Source: an uncultured Neglectibacter sp. (GTDB lineage Bacteria; Bacillota; Clostridia; Oscillospirales; Acutalibacteraceae). Taken from it: a stretch of DNA of 64,000 nucleotides. The first letter of the stretch is position 1. The number at the start of each line of letters is the position of its first letter. The notes beneath the pieces were generated by a model. The model did not search any database. It saw only the letters and a program-made list of their open reading frames with translations, and was not told the origin of the DNA. The stretch lies in the NCBI GenBank assembly GCA_904419785.1, contig CAJFSY010000007.1, positions 1 to 64,000 on the forward strand, in the 5' to 3' direction. This document shows, in pieces, positions 7,425 through 16,065 of this stretch. Both the position numbers and the translations under genes were made by a program.

Positions 7425-9146
7425 TTATTTTTTCCAAAGCTGAGCAATGGCTCGCAGGGGCCGGGTCAGTTTCCAGCTGGTAGACTGCTCGTAAAGTGCC
7501 GCAACACGTTGGCGTTCCGCTTCCATCTGCTCTTCTGTATATTTCCCGCCACTTTGAGGGGATGGGCTTTTCCCGGCGGGGGACTTTTTCTGCCGTTCAG
7601 CTTTATACAAGTTCCAATTTTCCATAAGCCGCTGGGACCAAAATTCCAGCACCGGCACACTGACCGTCTCGAACCCTTCCGGCGTGGAAAATCCACCGCG
7701 TTTGCAGCAATTCTCCCCATCGTGGAGATCGTAAGCCAGAACGCTAGGCAAATGGACTGTGATCCCCCCTTCCAGCTTTTGATGTCTGCCGTTGGCTTTT
7801 AACCCAAACCGGGTGATGAGGAAATCCCGCAGCCGCTGGCTCAAGGGCAAAAACGCCTGGTTATAGATCCGTTCTTCCTTGTAGGAATCCAACAAAACGC
7901 CAATGGCATAATGGTGGGGCACCGCTCCAAAACACAACGTGGAAAGCTCCTCCGCATTCTCAAACCCGAAAAACGCAGGCTCCATACGCCGGCCCTTCAA
8001 CCTGAGCTGGGGCAATGCTGCCGGCGTCAATACTATGCCCCCATGCTCCCAAAGCGCCAGCAGGGAAAGGTATTCCTCCACATAGCGCCAATGGCCCAAG
8101 TCCGCCGCCCGCCGCACATTGTCAGGGATATCCTCTCTGGAAAGCCAGCTTTCTTGCGGCTCTATCCGTTTAGACAGAGGAAAATCCCTATTCAGGCATT
8201 CTTCCAGTTCCGGAGAAAGCTCCCGCCTGCAATGAGCTAAAATGAAATGATCCGGAATCACCTTTCGGTCAAGATACTCCAAGATCTTTGCGGTTTTGGG
8301 ATCGTTTTTCAGATAAGGGTTCAGCCGGAAATCCCCTTCGAATTCCCGCAGCAGGCCGATAAAATCCGGCAGGAACAAAGCGCGTGACTGGGTCATGTTC
8401 CATAAAAGCTGCCTGGAGGTTGCATAAACTGCTTCTTCTTTATAGGCGGGGTCACAGGTGGTGAGAAAATCGCGGAACGCTTTCACAATATCCACCATTG
8501 CCCCCGTTTGACTGGTAGATATGGTATTGGAACGGCGGTAGTAATTGTAAAAGGCTTTCGGCACATAGCCTATGCGATGATACCGGGTCACCAAGGCGGG
8601 AATCAGCGCGATATCCTCAAACAGCATCTTCTCATAGCGGTTCTCTTCCCAAATGGAGCGCTGGAACAGTTTGTTCACGCTGTAGGTGATGTTGTTGCCA
8701 TGGGCAATATAATCCGCCAGGTCGATCTGTTCCCGGGGGTAAGAGGAAACCTCCACCTCCCTGCCTTCTTCTACATAGCGGATGCGCACGTCGCACATCA
8801 CCATTTGGTAATCCCCTTCTTTTGCTTTCTCATAAAGGGTTTCGTACATTTCCGGCTCTACCGTATCATCCGAATCCAAAAAAGCGATATACTCTCCCTT
8901 GGCCAGTCTTGCCCCGGCGTTGCGGGCCAATCCCAAACCTTGGTTTTCTTGATGAATCACCTGCACCAGTTCGGGGTATTGTCTGGCGTAGCGGTCGCAA
9001 ATGGCAGGACAGCCATCCGGGCTGCCGTCATCCACTAAAATGATCTCTTTCTCCAAAAGAGTCTGAGCCAAAGCGGAATCCACCGCTCGTTCCAAATAAT
9101 TCTCCACCCCGTAAACCGGGATGATGATGGACACTTTAATCTCCAT
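7425..9146 (-). CDS. GT2 glycosyltransferase fused to a degenerate GT32-like domain
   Basis: Residues 1 to about 230 are a GT-A family 2 transferase: VSIIIPVYGVENYL, VDDGSPDG, ENQGLGLARN and the metal-binding FLDSDD (about 90-95). Residues about 300-510 align by pattern with capsular GT32 transferases (IPK..H, a SDYARL-type helix, then YGGIYLDTD), but the helix reads VEEYLSL and the metal site reads GGIVLTPAAL. The DxD of that second domain is therefore gone, and it is probably non-catalytic or binds ligand only. The ATG at 9146 is chosen because GGGAGGAC lies just upstream and it overlaps the preceding gene by 11 bases. Product is 573 residues. Confidence 0.8.
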   Translation of the reverse strand: MEIKVSIIIPVYGVENYLERAVDSALAQTLLEKEIILVDDGSPDGCPAICDRYARQYPELVQVIHQENQGLGLARNAGARLAKGEYIAFLDSDDTVEPEMYETLYEKAKEGDYQMVMCDVRIRYVEEGREVEVSSYPREQIDLADYIAHGNNITYSVNKLFQRSIWEENRYEKMLFEDIALIPALVTRYHRIGYVPKAFYNYYRRSNTISTSQTGAMVDIVKAFRDFLTTCDPAYKEEAVYATSRQLLWNMTQSRALFLPDFIGLLREFEGDFRLNPYLKNDPKTAKILEYLDRKVIPDHFILAHCRRELSPELEECLNRDFPLSKRIEPQESWLSREDIPDNVRRAADLGHWRYVEEYLSLLALWEHGGIVLTPAALPQLRLKGRRMEPAFFGFENAEELSTLCFGAVPHHYAIGVLLDSYKEERIYNQAFLPLSQRLRDFLITRFGLKANGRHQKLEGGITVHLPSVLAYDLHDGENCCKRGGFSTPEGFETVSVPVLEFWSQRLMENWNLYKAERQKKSPAGKSPSPQSGGKYTEEQMEAERQRVAALYEQSTSWKLTRPLRAIAQLWKK

Positions 9147-10221
9147 ACTGTCCTCCCAAATAGCGCAGGATATTCCGCAGTTCATAAGGGGTTTCCGGCA
9201 CATAATAGTTTTTTCCTGCGAATTGCCGGCGGAAAGTCTCCAGATACCGCCAAAGGATGGAATCCTCTTTCCACAGCACCTTGCCGTTATAAAGCTTGTA
9301 GAGCATCACGGTATTGCTGCAAAGCCCCAGACAAAGCCTGCCACTCAAGGCCCCGTTGGAACACACGGTCACCACCGTGGGGATGTCTCCCTGTGCGTTG
9401 AGCAAAAACAGTTCCCAAGGTACAGAAAGGTCTATCTTGCGGGTAAGACCCAGATCCAGCGCCAGGTTCTCTCCATTTCGGGGATGGGGCTTTACCCCAA
9501 AATTCTCAGGGCCCACCGCTTGCTGGCACTGGGCCATCAAGTCAAGATCGTTCCCTTGGATGCCCTCCGCCCGGAAGGACTGTTCCAAAAACAGAAAGGA
9601 AGGAAGCCCCTGGGGCTGGTGATAGTCAAAAACAAAGTTCAATAGCTGCCGCAGGTCTCCATCCTGCCGAGAAAGCTTTGGTAAAGGCCGGTTGGGAAGA
9701 TGGTCGCCCCGCATGGCCAGCCTGGGTTCATAAAGAAGGGCTGCTTGCGTCTTTTCTCCCAGTTTTACCCCTTGAGGATGACGGTTCACCACCGCTCGGT
9801 CGGGACGAAGAAAATCGATGACGTAGCTGGAAAAGCCATCTTCAATCCAATAAAAGGGACAATCATACCGACATGCTAGCAGACGGGCCAGCCAATCAAA
9901 ATTTGGAAAAAACACCTGGTCATATCCCTGTTCCAAGGGTTTTCCCAGCACCCAGTTCAGCAAAGTCTCTCTCTCGTCAAAACAACGCTTTACATCCTCT
10001 TCCCGATTCATGGAAAACTGGTGGGAAAGTTCTTTCGTCCCGACGGGAATAACCCGTTCAAACAGGTTCGTTTCCTCCAGTCTGGCCGTTGTTTCCGCCA
10101 AAGCAGGCGTAACATCTGTCAGCACCAAGTCCGCTTTCCCACTGGGGAAAACCGTGCGCCGCAAATGAATTGATGTCAACAAATGATACACAGAATTTAC
10201 TAGATACAGGGATTTTCCCAT
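9136..10221 (-). CDS. Polysialyltransferase-like glycosyltransferase (EDG/HP motifs), copy 3
   Basis: The 361-residue protein carries the three hallmarks of bacterial sialyl/Kdo-type transferases of the GT38/GT52 kind: a D/E-D/E-G motif (WIEDGFSSY, about 127-129), an HP motif (VKPHPRNG, about 246-247) and a Ser-rich motif (CSNGALSG, about 290). Its N-terminus, LYLVNSVYHLLTSIHL, is shared in pattern with the other two copies at 10245 and 20501. These enzymes use CMP-activated 2-keto sugar acids, which fits the neighbouring CMP-synthetases. The ATG at 10221 is preferred because AGGTGAG lies 7 bases upstream; a GTG at 10233 is the alternative. Donor and acceptor are unknown. Confidence 0.72.
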   Translation of the reverse strand: MGKSLYLVNSVYHLLTSIHLRRTVFPSGKADLVLTDVTPALAETTARLEETNLFERVIPVGTKELSHQFSMNREEDVKRCFDERETLLNWVLGKPLEQGYDQVFFPNFDWLARLLACRYDCPFYWIEDGFSSYVIDFLRPDRAVVNRHPQGVKLGEKTQAALLYEPRLAMRGDHLPNRPLPKLSRQDGDLRQLLNFVFDYHQPQGLPSFLFLEQSFRAEGIQGNDLDLMAQCQQAVGPENFGVKPHPRNGENLALDLGLTRKIDLSVPWELFLLNAQGDIPTVVTVCSNGALSGRLCLGLCSNTVMLYKLYNGKVLWKEDSILWRYLETFRRQFAGKNYYVPETPYELRNILRYLGGQYGD

Positions 10222-10244
10222 GGCAGCTCTCACCTTTTCAAAAA

Positions 10245-11285
10245 TTATAAACTGGGATGGCGCAGCAAAGCTTCCGTCCTTTCCGGAGATGGCACGGCGC
10301 TTCCCACAATTTTACCCCATCTCACAGGGCAAGGCATGGGCAGGCTCACAGTCTCAAAGCTTTCTCCCAAATTCGCCAAGCCTGCCGAACCAAAGGCCAT
10401 TACCCGCTTAGGCCGTTTCCCACGAAACACATATGGAAGCAGTTCTGCAGGGAACACCTCTTTTAATATCTCCGCTCCGGGGAATACTTCCCGGTAATCC
10501 AAAGGGTCATCCGGATGCTTCTTGACCAAAAGCGGCCCTTTGACCAGCCGGCTTTTTGCCAGCTCCCGATATAGGGCCAGCTGGCCTTCCTCACTGAGCA
10601 GGCCCAAGTTGGAAAATTGCTGGGTCAGCAAAATCGTTTCTGCTTTTGTCTTGATGGGACGTGGCAAAAAGAAGCGTATCAGGTTCTTTCTCTGTCTGGC
10701 AGAAAGAACCCTCAATCCCCGTTCCACGGAAAAATCCCACATCCTACCGAACGCTTCCACCTGCCGGCACTGGGCTTTCCCGCAGCAGAACACCTCTTGT
10801 ATCAAAGGGTTCCGTGCAGAAAACAGGCCGTGGGATTGGGCCAAGGCTGCGTGTTCTGGGAACTTGGCCGCCAAAACATCCATAGCTTCTTGGGGACGGC
10901 TGAGAAGCCCGGCTGCGTCCTCAAAAAAGGAAAAAGGCTTCCGCCTCTCAAGAACATACAAAGAAAAATAGAAATGGGCCCCGGCAATATAGATTTTAGA
11001 GAACTGTTCCAAGTCTGGCAGCCCCAGGCTCTCATAAGCCCTGGCGGTATCCTCTATCACTTGCCGCTCTTCCCCATGGGGAATGCTCAAATATGGGAAC
11101 AGCCGCACCTCATTGAAAAAACCGCGGCTCAGCGTTTCCCACTGGGGGTATTTCCCCACAATAAAATCCGGCAGCAGCAACACCGCCCAATCCCGGGGGT
11201 GGAACAACATCCGGTGGAGCATGACCTCTAACAGCTGATAAGAACTGACCCCGTGATACAACACTTTATCCGATGCCCGGTTCAT
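10245..11285 (-). CDS. Polysialyltransferase-like glycosyltransferase with variant EDA motif, copy 2
   Basis: This 346-residue protein is a divergent relative of the products at 9136 and 20501. It opens with VLYHGVSSYQLLEVML (the shared N-terminal strand-helix), has FFEDAAG where the others have EDG (about 122-124), KKHPDD as the HP motif (about 257-258), and FGSAGLANLG as the Ser motif. The Gly-to-Ala change in the first motif is unusual. The ATG at 11285 has GGAGG 9 bases upstream and overlaps the previous gene by 20 bases, indicating translational coupling. It is probably a second transferase of CMP-activated sugar acids with a different acceptor or linkage. Confidence 0.62.
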   Translation of the reverse strand: MNRASDKVLYHGVSSYQLLEVMLHRMLFHPRDWAVLLLPDFIVGKYPQWETLSRGFFNEVRLFPYLSIPHGEERQVIEDTARAYESLGLPDLEQFSKIYIAGAHFYFSLYVLERRKPFSFFEDAAGLLSRPQEAMDVLAAKFPEHAALAQSHGLFSARNPLIQEVFCCGKAQCRQVEAFGRMWDFSVERGLRVLSARQRKNLIRFFLPRPIKTKAETILLTQQFSNLGLLSEEGQLALYRELAKSRLVKGPLLVKKHPDDPLDYREVFPGAEILKEVFPAELLPYVFRGKRPKRVMAFGSAGLANLGESFETVSLPMPCPVRWGKIVGSAVPSPERTEALLRHPSL

Positions 11286-13227
11286 CCAAAAGCGCCTCCA
11301 ATCCCCGGCGGTAAGGGGCGTTTTCCGCTGCCAGCACTTCCAGCATGGGCCCATATGCGTCTCTGCCGGAAATGGGCAGCTCTATACCCAGCCGCCGCTC
11401 TAAATTTAGAAATTCCTCGCCGAAATCCAACAGCCCTCGGTGTATTTCCCTTACTGCCCCGGCATGGGGATTGGGGGAAAATTCCATCCGCCAGCCTTTT
11501 TCGGCAGAAGGGTAAAACCCTTTCAAGCTGCCTTCCTCACCACCCAAAAGCAGCTCCCAAAACAAGTTGTGGCCTTGACGGGGGTCATGGGAATTCCAGA
11601 GGTCCCGGTTCTCCCCTTGGGAAAATAAATAGCTCCGCAGCTTGCCTGTCAAAAGCAGTGGTTCAGCGGCGTTGCGTTCCGGGCTGTGGGCGGAATTGGT
11701 CCCCGCCAACAAACCGGTGATCTTACAATCCAGGCCCCACAGCTTTTCCGCCGCGGACCACAAGGCAACCGCCCCGCTTCCTGCCCAGCCGATATCGACG
11801 GCCATTGCCCGAAAACTCCCGGAAAGCAACTGCCGGTAATAGGCGCCCGCCGCCCTGCGCTGGGGCTCATATAATTCCAATATCCGGCTCCAGCCTGCTG
11901 TAAGGTAGTCTTGGACGGCTCCGGCATTTTTATGCGTCAAAGGCGCTGTAGGCGAAAGACCCAAAGCGGCGCAGAGTTCCGGCAGCAAGGGAGAAAGCTC
12001 CATAGACCGCATCACCTGTTTCAGCGGCAAACCCTTCTCCGCTTTGTGCCAGAGGAACCGCCGGAAATAATCCCATGGGAACAGCCCGGCTGTGATTTTA
12101 GCCGCCGCCAACCGTGACCAATAGGCGTATACAGGGCGTTCATCCTGGGGATATAGACGGCGGTAAAGTTTTAAAAGCGCTTCTCCATCCCGGGAAAGGA
12201 ACAACAGCCGGTCCGCTTGGCATTGTTGGGCCATATGGTGGATAAACCTGCAATATCCCAAAGCGAACAATCCACCATACACGAAACCGTATTCGTACAA
12301 GACAGAATACTTTTCCCCGCCATGGTGCAGTTTCCCATTGACAAGCCCACGGTAGACACTCCCCACAACAGGGGACATATCCTTTGCCCGAAACGGGCCG
12401 CCTGCCTGGTTCACATTTTTGTAGAAAAAGGGGGTGGCTCCCTGTTCCCGAGCCTGCTTCACATCAGAATGGGGATTATCGCCAATATGGGCGAAAGAAA
12501 CCTTTTCAGGAAACTGTTCCCGCAAACGGCGGAACAAGCCGCCTTCCCATTTGGAATCCCCTTTCTCCCCGGAAACCAACAGACCTTGGAACTTCCCGAA
12601 ACCGGCTTCCTCCACCAACTTCTCCAAGAATTCTCCCGGCAAATACATATCCGATAGCAAAACCATTGGCTTTCCCAGTTTGCGCAACCCCTCAACCACT
12701 GGCAGAAAATACGGGTTGCCCCGGCAGAGAGCCCGTTCCACCTCCAGTTCCACGGCCATGCCCTGTTGAGGGGGAACCGCCGCTGTTTTTTCCAATTCCG
12801 CCCAAATTTCCTCAAGGGTCACCTCCCCGGCGCCTTGGATACGTCGCTTTTTCTCTCGGACGCGGCTCTCCGCCTCTACCCTGAGACGCTGAAAATCAGG
12901 ATATCCCAGCTTGGCGCCTACAAAGAAAAAAGCGTCTTTGGGCTGGTCTACCGCCCGCAGCAGCAATGTATCGAATATGTCGAAAGAAACCACGTCAAAC
13001 CGCCGAAGCTTCTCCACCAGCCGTTCTGAAGGCTCTCGATAACTTAACGCTGATTCGCTCCCCTTTTGCGGCAACGGACGGCGGCTGTTTTTCCCCCCGG
13101 AGAAAACAGCGCCCAGCAAAACAGGCGCCGCTTTCCACCGTGGCTCCCCAGAGCGGCGCAACGCCTCATAACGTTCCCGGGCCTGGGGGCTGCGTCCGCT
13201 GAGGTAGCGGTACAATGTCTCTTTCAC
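11266..13227 (-). CDS. HAD-domain protein fused to an unnamed 'RDG' domain (COG5610-like)
   Basis: Residues about 75-270 are a HAD domain: VVSFDIFDTLL (nucleophile Asp near 83; the +2 residue is Phe, not the usual Asp), VLLSDMYLP, a motif III Lys in GEKGDSKW, and HIGDNPHSD. The remaining half of the 653-residue protein has LLFLSRDGEALL, an AYWSR segment and AVDIGWAGSG. These same blocks recur in the neighbour at 14773. Such HAD proteins (COG5610 type) are typical of polysaccharide loci, but their reaction is unknown to me. The start is a GTG at 13227 with AAAGGAGATC upstream; longer upstream extensions overlap the ABC gene and lack a ribosome site. Confidence 0.65.
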   Translation of the reverse strand: MKETLYRYLSGRSPQARERYEALRRSGEPRWKAAPVLLGAVFSGGKNSRRPLPQKGSESALSYREPSERLVEKLRRFDVVSFDIFDTLLLRAVDQPKDAFFFVGAKLGYPDFQRLRVEAESRVREKKRRIQGAGEVTLEEIWAELEKTAAVPPQQGMAVELEVERALCRGNPYFLPVVEGLRKLGKPMVLLSDMYLPGEFLEKLVEEAGFGKFQGLLVSGEKGDSKWEGGLFRRLREQFPEKVSFAHIGDNPHSDVKQAREQGATPFFYKNVNQAGGPFRAKDMSPVVGSVYRGLVNGKLHHGGEKYSVLYEYGFVYGGLFALGYCRFIHHMAQQCQADRLLFLSRDGEALLKLYRRLYPQDERPVYAYWSRLAAAKITAGLFPWDYFRRFLWHKAEKGLPLKQVMRSMELSPLLPELCAALGLSPTAPLTHKNAGAVQDYLTAGWSRILELYEPQRRAAGAYYRQLLSGSFRAMAVDIGWAGSGAVALWSAAEKLWGLDCKITGLLAGTNSAHSPERNAAEPLLLTGKLRSYLFSQGENRDLWNSHDPRQGHNLFWELLLGGEEGSLKGFYPSAEKGWRMEFSPNPHAGAVREIHRGLLDFGEEFLNLERRLGIELPISGRDAYGPMLEVLAAENAPYRRGLEALLDEPGIG

Positions 13228-13252
13228 GATGATCTCCTTTCCGCAATGAGGC

Positions 13253-13990
13253 TTACCGGCTGTTCTCGTAAGCGGCGCACACTTCTTTGGCAGGACCATA
13301 CGCCCGAAGCTTTCCTTTGTCCAGCCAAAGGGCTTTCCCACAATTCTCCCGAATGGCTCCGGGGGAGTGGGAAACGATCAGCACAGTAGAGCCGCCATGA
13401 ATCATTTCCCGGATGCGGGCTTCGCTCTTTTTGCGGAAGAACATATCCCCCACGCTGAGCACTTCATCCAAGATCAGGATTTCAGGCGCTTCTCCGGCCG
13501 TGGCAATGGCGAACCCCAACCGCGACACCATGCCCGAAGAATAATTGCGCACCCGTTCTTCCATAAAACCGTTGAGTTCCGCGAAATTCACGATCTGCCG
13601 GTAGCGCCGGGTAAGGAACTGCCTGCTCCTTCCAATAAGCGCCCCGTTCAAGAACAAATTCTCACGCCCTGTAAGTTCCGGATCAAACCCAGTGCCCAGT
13701 GTGAGCAGCTGTACCTTTTCACGGTCCACCTTCACCCTTCCTTGTGTGGGCGAAAGCGCCCCCGCTATGATCTTTAAAAGCGTGCTTTTCCCCGAACCGT
13801 TTTCTCCTACGATCCCCACCACCTGGCCTTGCTCTACCGAAAAGCTCACATCATCCAGCGCCCGGAAGTTTTCACGTTTGCCCCGGCCTTTCAATAAAAG
13901 CTCTTTCAGGCTTCCGGGAGTCCGTTCCGCCCGGCGGAATTCCATGGTGACATGCTCCACTTGAATGACGGTCCTTCGATCTTCCACCAT
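13253..13990 (-). CDS. Polysaccharide ABC exporter ATPase (Wzt/TagH type, short form)
   Basis: ATP-binding subunit that powers export of an undecaprenyl-linked glycan. It has the N-terminal extension typical of Wzt/TagH ATPases (FRRAERTPGSLKELLL), Walker A GENGSGKST (about residue 62), signature NYSSGM, and Walker B with ILILDEVLSVGD, which is diagnostic of this subfamily. It has only 245 residues, so the C-terminal carbohydrate-recognition domain of O9-type Wzt is absent. It is therefore more like KpsT/TagH-type exporters. The permease gene ends 6 bases from this gene's start on the same strand. Confidence 0.92.
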   Translation of the reverse strand: MVEDRRTVIQVEHVTMEFRRAERTPGSLKELLLKGRGKRENFRALDDVSFSVEQGQVVGIVGENGSGKSTLLKIIAGALSPTQGRVKVDREKVQLLTLGTGFDPELTGRENLFLNGALIGRSRQFLTRRYRQIVNFAELNGFMEERVRNYSSGMVSRLGFAIATAGEAPEILILDEVLSVGDMFFRKKSEARIREMIHGGSTVLIVSHSPGAIRENCGKALWLDKGKLRAYGPAKEVCAAYENSR

Positions 13991-13996
13991 CCCACC

Positions 13997-14770
13997 TCAC
14001 AATCTTTGCATCAGTTTTTCCCGCAGGACACGGAAAATCCCCCAGCCTGCCAGGTATACCCCCACCCCCCAGGCCGCCATCAGCAGAAAGTCCCACCCGC
14101 TGGGAGGACGGGCGTCCATCACCGCTCCCCGCAGACAGCGGATGAACAAATATAAAGGATTGATTTCCACCACCTGCCGTATGGGTCCCGAAAGCTGGTC
14201 CACCGGGTAAAAAATACCGGAACAATACATCCATAGCGTCAAAACCACAGAATACAAATGCTTTACATCCCCAAAGAACACATAGGCCGCCGCCAAAGCA
14301 TAAGACACGCCCAAAGAAAACAGAAACAGGAACGCAACCACCGGCAGGGCAAACACCACCGGCCAGCTGGCTGGGACTTGGAACACCACCAGCATCACCC
14401 CGTAGGCAGCAAAAGAATATCCCAGATTGACCAAAGCGGTAAAACCCCGGGTCAGGATAAACAGCTCCATGGGGAATTTCACTTTCAAAAGCAGGGAACG
14501 GTTATCCGCCAACGTGGTCATAGCGGAATTGGTGGTGCCCGTAAAAGCCTGCCACAACAGGTACCCGGTCAGATAGTAGATGGGGTAATTCTCGATGGAA
14601 CGGCGGAACATCTGGGAGAAGATCAGGGAAAGCACCGCCATGGAAAGCAGAGGGTTCAGCACGCTCCACAAGATCCCCAGCGCGGAGCGGGCGTATTTGC
14701 GTTTCAGTTCCCGGGCGGTAAGCTGCTGGATGACGAACCAATATTGCTGCCGCTTTTCCCATTGATCCAT
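13997..14770 (-). CDS. Polysaccharide ABC exporter permease (Wzm/TagG type, ABC-2 family)
   Basis: The 257-residue membrane protein has six predicted transmembrane segments. It shows the ABC-2 pattern RELKRKYARSALGILWSVLNPL near the N-terminus (cytoplasmic coupling helix), then LIFSQMFR, a YYLTGYLLW helix and NPLYLFIRCLRG near the C-terminus. It should form the glycan channel with the ATPase encoded immediately downstream. The ATG at 14770 follows GAGGAATAGTC, where the TAG is the stop of the previous gene, so the two are coupled. A longer N-terminal frame exists but would run antisense-like through that gene and lacks support. Confidence 0.92.
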   Translation of the reverse strand: MDQWEKRQQYWFVIQQLTARELKRKYARSALGILWSVLNPLLSMAVLSLIFSQMFRRSIENYPIYYLTGYLLWQAFTGTTNSAMTTLADNRSLLLKVKFPMELFILTRGFTALVNLGYSFAAYGVMLVVFQVPASWPVVFALPVVAFLFLFSLGVSYALAAAYVFFGDVKHLYSVVLTLWMYCSGIFYPVDQLSGPIRQVVEINPLYLFIRCLRGAVMDARPPSGWDFLLMAAWGVGVYLAGWGIFRVLREKLMQRL

Positions 14771-14772
14771 GA

Positions 14773-16065
14773 CTATTCCTCCCCATAAATTTTGCGTGCC
14801 CCGCTCCTTATGGCGTGAACCGCCGCCCGGGCCCACCGGACTCTTTGGAACGCCTGAAAATGTTCCTGAGGGCATTTCCCATACAGCGCGGCACTGCCCG
14901 GAAGCCATGGGCTGGTTCTCACTGGTGGGCCCTGGAGCATCCGGCGAGATGCATGATTGCTTCGCAGTTCCTCTTCCGAAAGCCGCACTGCTAAAGGAGC
15001 CTCGCCTCCTTCCAGAGGCCGGTGGGAAAAAGTCAGTTCCCCCAAGAGTTTTGCCTCTTCCCAAGTGGGGCGGGTCATGACTTGACACAGCTTTTCCCAA
15101 GCGGGGAACCGTTCTGCTCCAGCCTGGGAGCAAAGATCCCCCGGCAAGGCCCTTTTCGCCAGACAAGCTCCATAGTCCCGGAACACCCCAGCCATTTTTC
15201 CTCTGGTTTCCCCATGAGCCGGCAGTTTTCCCAACACGGGCAAGAACCTTCCCGCCACTTGCCGGTATCCTACAGTCATGCCGTGGGGGGCTGAAAACAC
15301 ACATTCAAAAAAGCTGGGTTCCATCCCGGCTTGAAAAGCCAAGTCTCTCCCAGGCCGAAAGAAAAAACAATCCCATATTCCCTGTCTCGGTTGCCGGTAT
15401 AGCCCAGCGTAATACCCTCTTACGATGCCCTGGAAATCCATCTGCTCTAACACAGCCGACAGCGTCTCTTGAGTGGAACCCATCCATCCGCTGTCCACTA
15501 AAGCCCACGAAGCTCCATCCAAAAGCCCTTCCTGCCTTAAATAGCCTTCCAATCCTGAAAAAGCCTTTCGAGAACGGTGTTCCAAGCAGGCACAGAAACT
15601 GGAACAGTTCAAAAGCTGCTCTTCCAGCCAAACACGCTCTTTTAAACAGCTTCCGGCTTCCCCGTCAAGCTTTAACTTCCCCAAGACCTCTTCCCGTTCT
15701 TGTTGGGTAAGCCCTCCTTGGCGAAGGACTGTTTCCAGGGACAAAACCTTAGATTTCCCGCACAAAACGTTCACTGCCCGGGGAACGTCCAAATGATACA
15801 GCGGAAGCCGCCAGGCATAGCGGGAACCAAACAGATAGCGGCATTCCACTGGAAGCCCCCAAGACGCGCAAAGCCTTCGGGCCAACCCATAGGGGAACCA
15901 TCCGTCCCTGGCCAGAAAGTACAGCCGGGATACACCTTCTTTCAACGCGTTTCCCAGCACCCACTGGGTAAAGGCCCCCAAAGCCGGGCAAAGCTTCTCT
16001 GCCGTGATAGCTTCCAGGGCGCCTGGGGGCTCCAAAGGCAGGAACTCTTTTTGTGTATCATCCAC
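14773..16065 (-). CDS. Stand-alone 'RDG' domain protein of unknown function
   Basis: No named family was recognised. The 430-residue protein shares conserved blocks with the C-terminal half of the product at 11266: LYFLARDGWFPYGLARRL matches LLFLSRDGEALLKLYRRL, the Y.FGSRYAWR segment matches AYWSRLAAAK, and VDSGWMGSTQETL matches VDIGWAGSGAVAL. No HAD domain and no transmembrane segment are present. Location inside the glycan operon, right before the exporter permease, suggests a step on the glycan. The start is uncertain: the GTG at 16065 is chosen because GAGG lies about 8 bases upstream and it overlaps the preceding gene by 8 bases; a GTG at 16140 would lengthen it by 25 residues. Confidence 0.6.
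   Translation of the reverse strand: MDDTQKEFLPLEPPGALEAITAEKLCPALGAFTQWVLGNALKEGVSRLYFLARDGWFPYGLARRLCASWGLPVECRYLFGSRYAWRLPLYHLDVPRAVNVLCGKSKVLSLETVLRQGGLTQQEREEVLGKLKLDGEAGSCLKERVWLEEQLLNCSSFCACLEHRSRKAFSGLEGYLRQEGLLDGASWALVDSGWMGSTQETLSAVLEQMDFQGIVRGYYAGLYRQPRQGIWDCFFFRPGRDLAFQAGMEPSFFECVFSAPHGMTVGYRQVAGRFLPVLGKLPAHGETRGKMAGVFRDYGACLAKRALPGDLCSQAGAERFPAWEKLCQVMTRPTWEEAKLLGELTFSHRPLEGGEAPLAVRLSEEELRSNHASRRMLQGPPVRTSPWLPGSAALYGKCPQEHFQAFQRVRWARAAVHAIRSGARKIYGEE

Noticed and set aside
13997..15304. A 435-codon version of the ABC permease
   Set aside because: The first 178 codons are out of frame through the preceding RDG-domain gene and are low-complexity Gly/Ser/Pro. The start at 14770 has a good ribosome site and gives a normal-sized permease.
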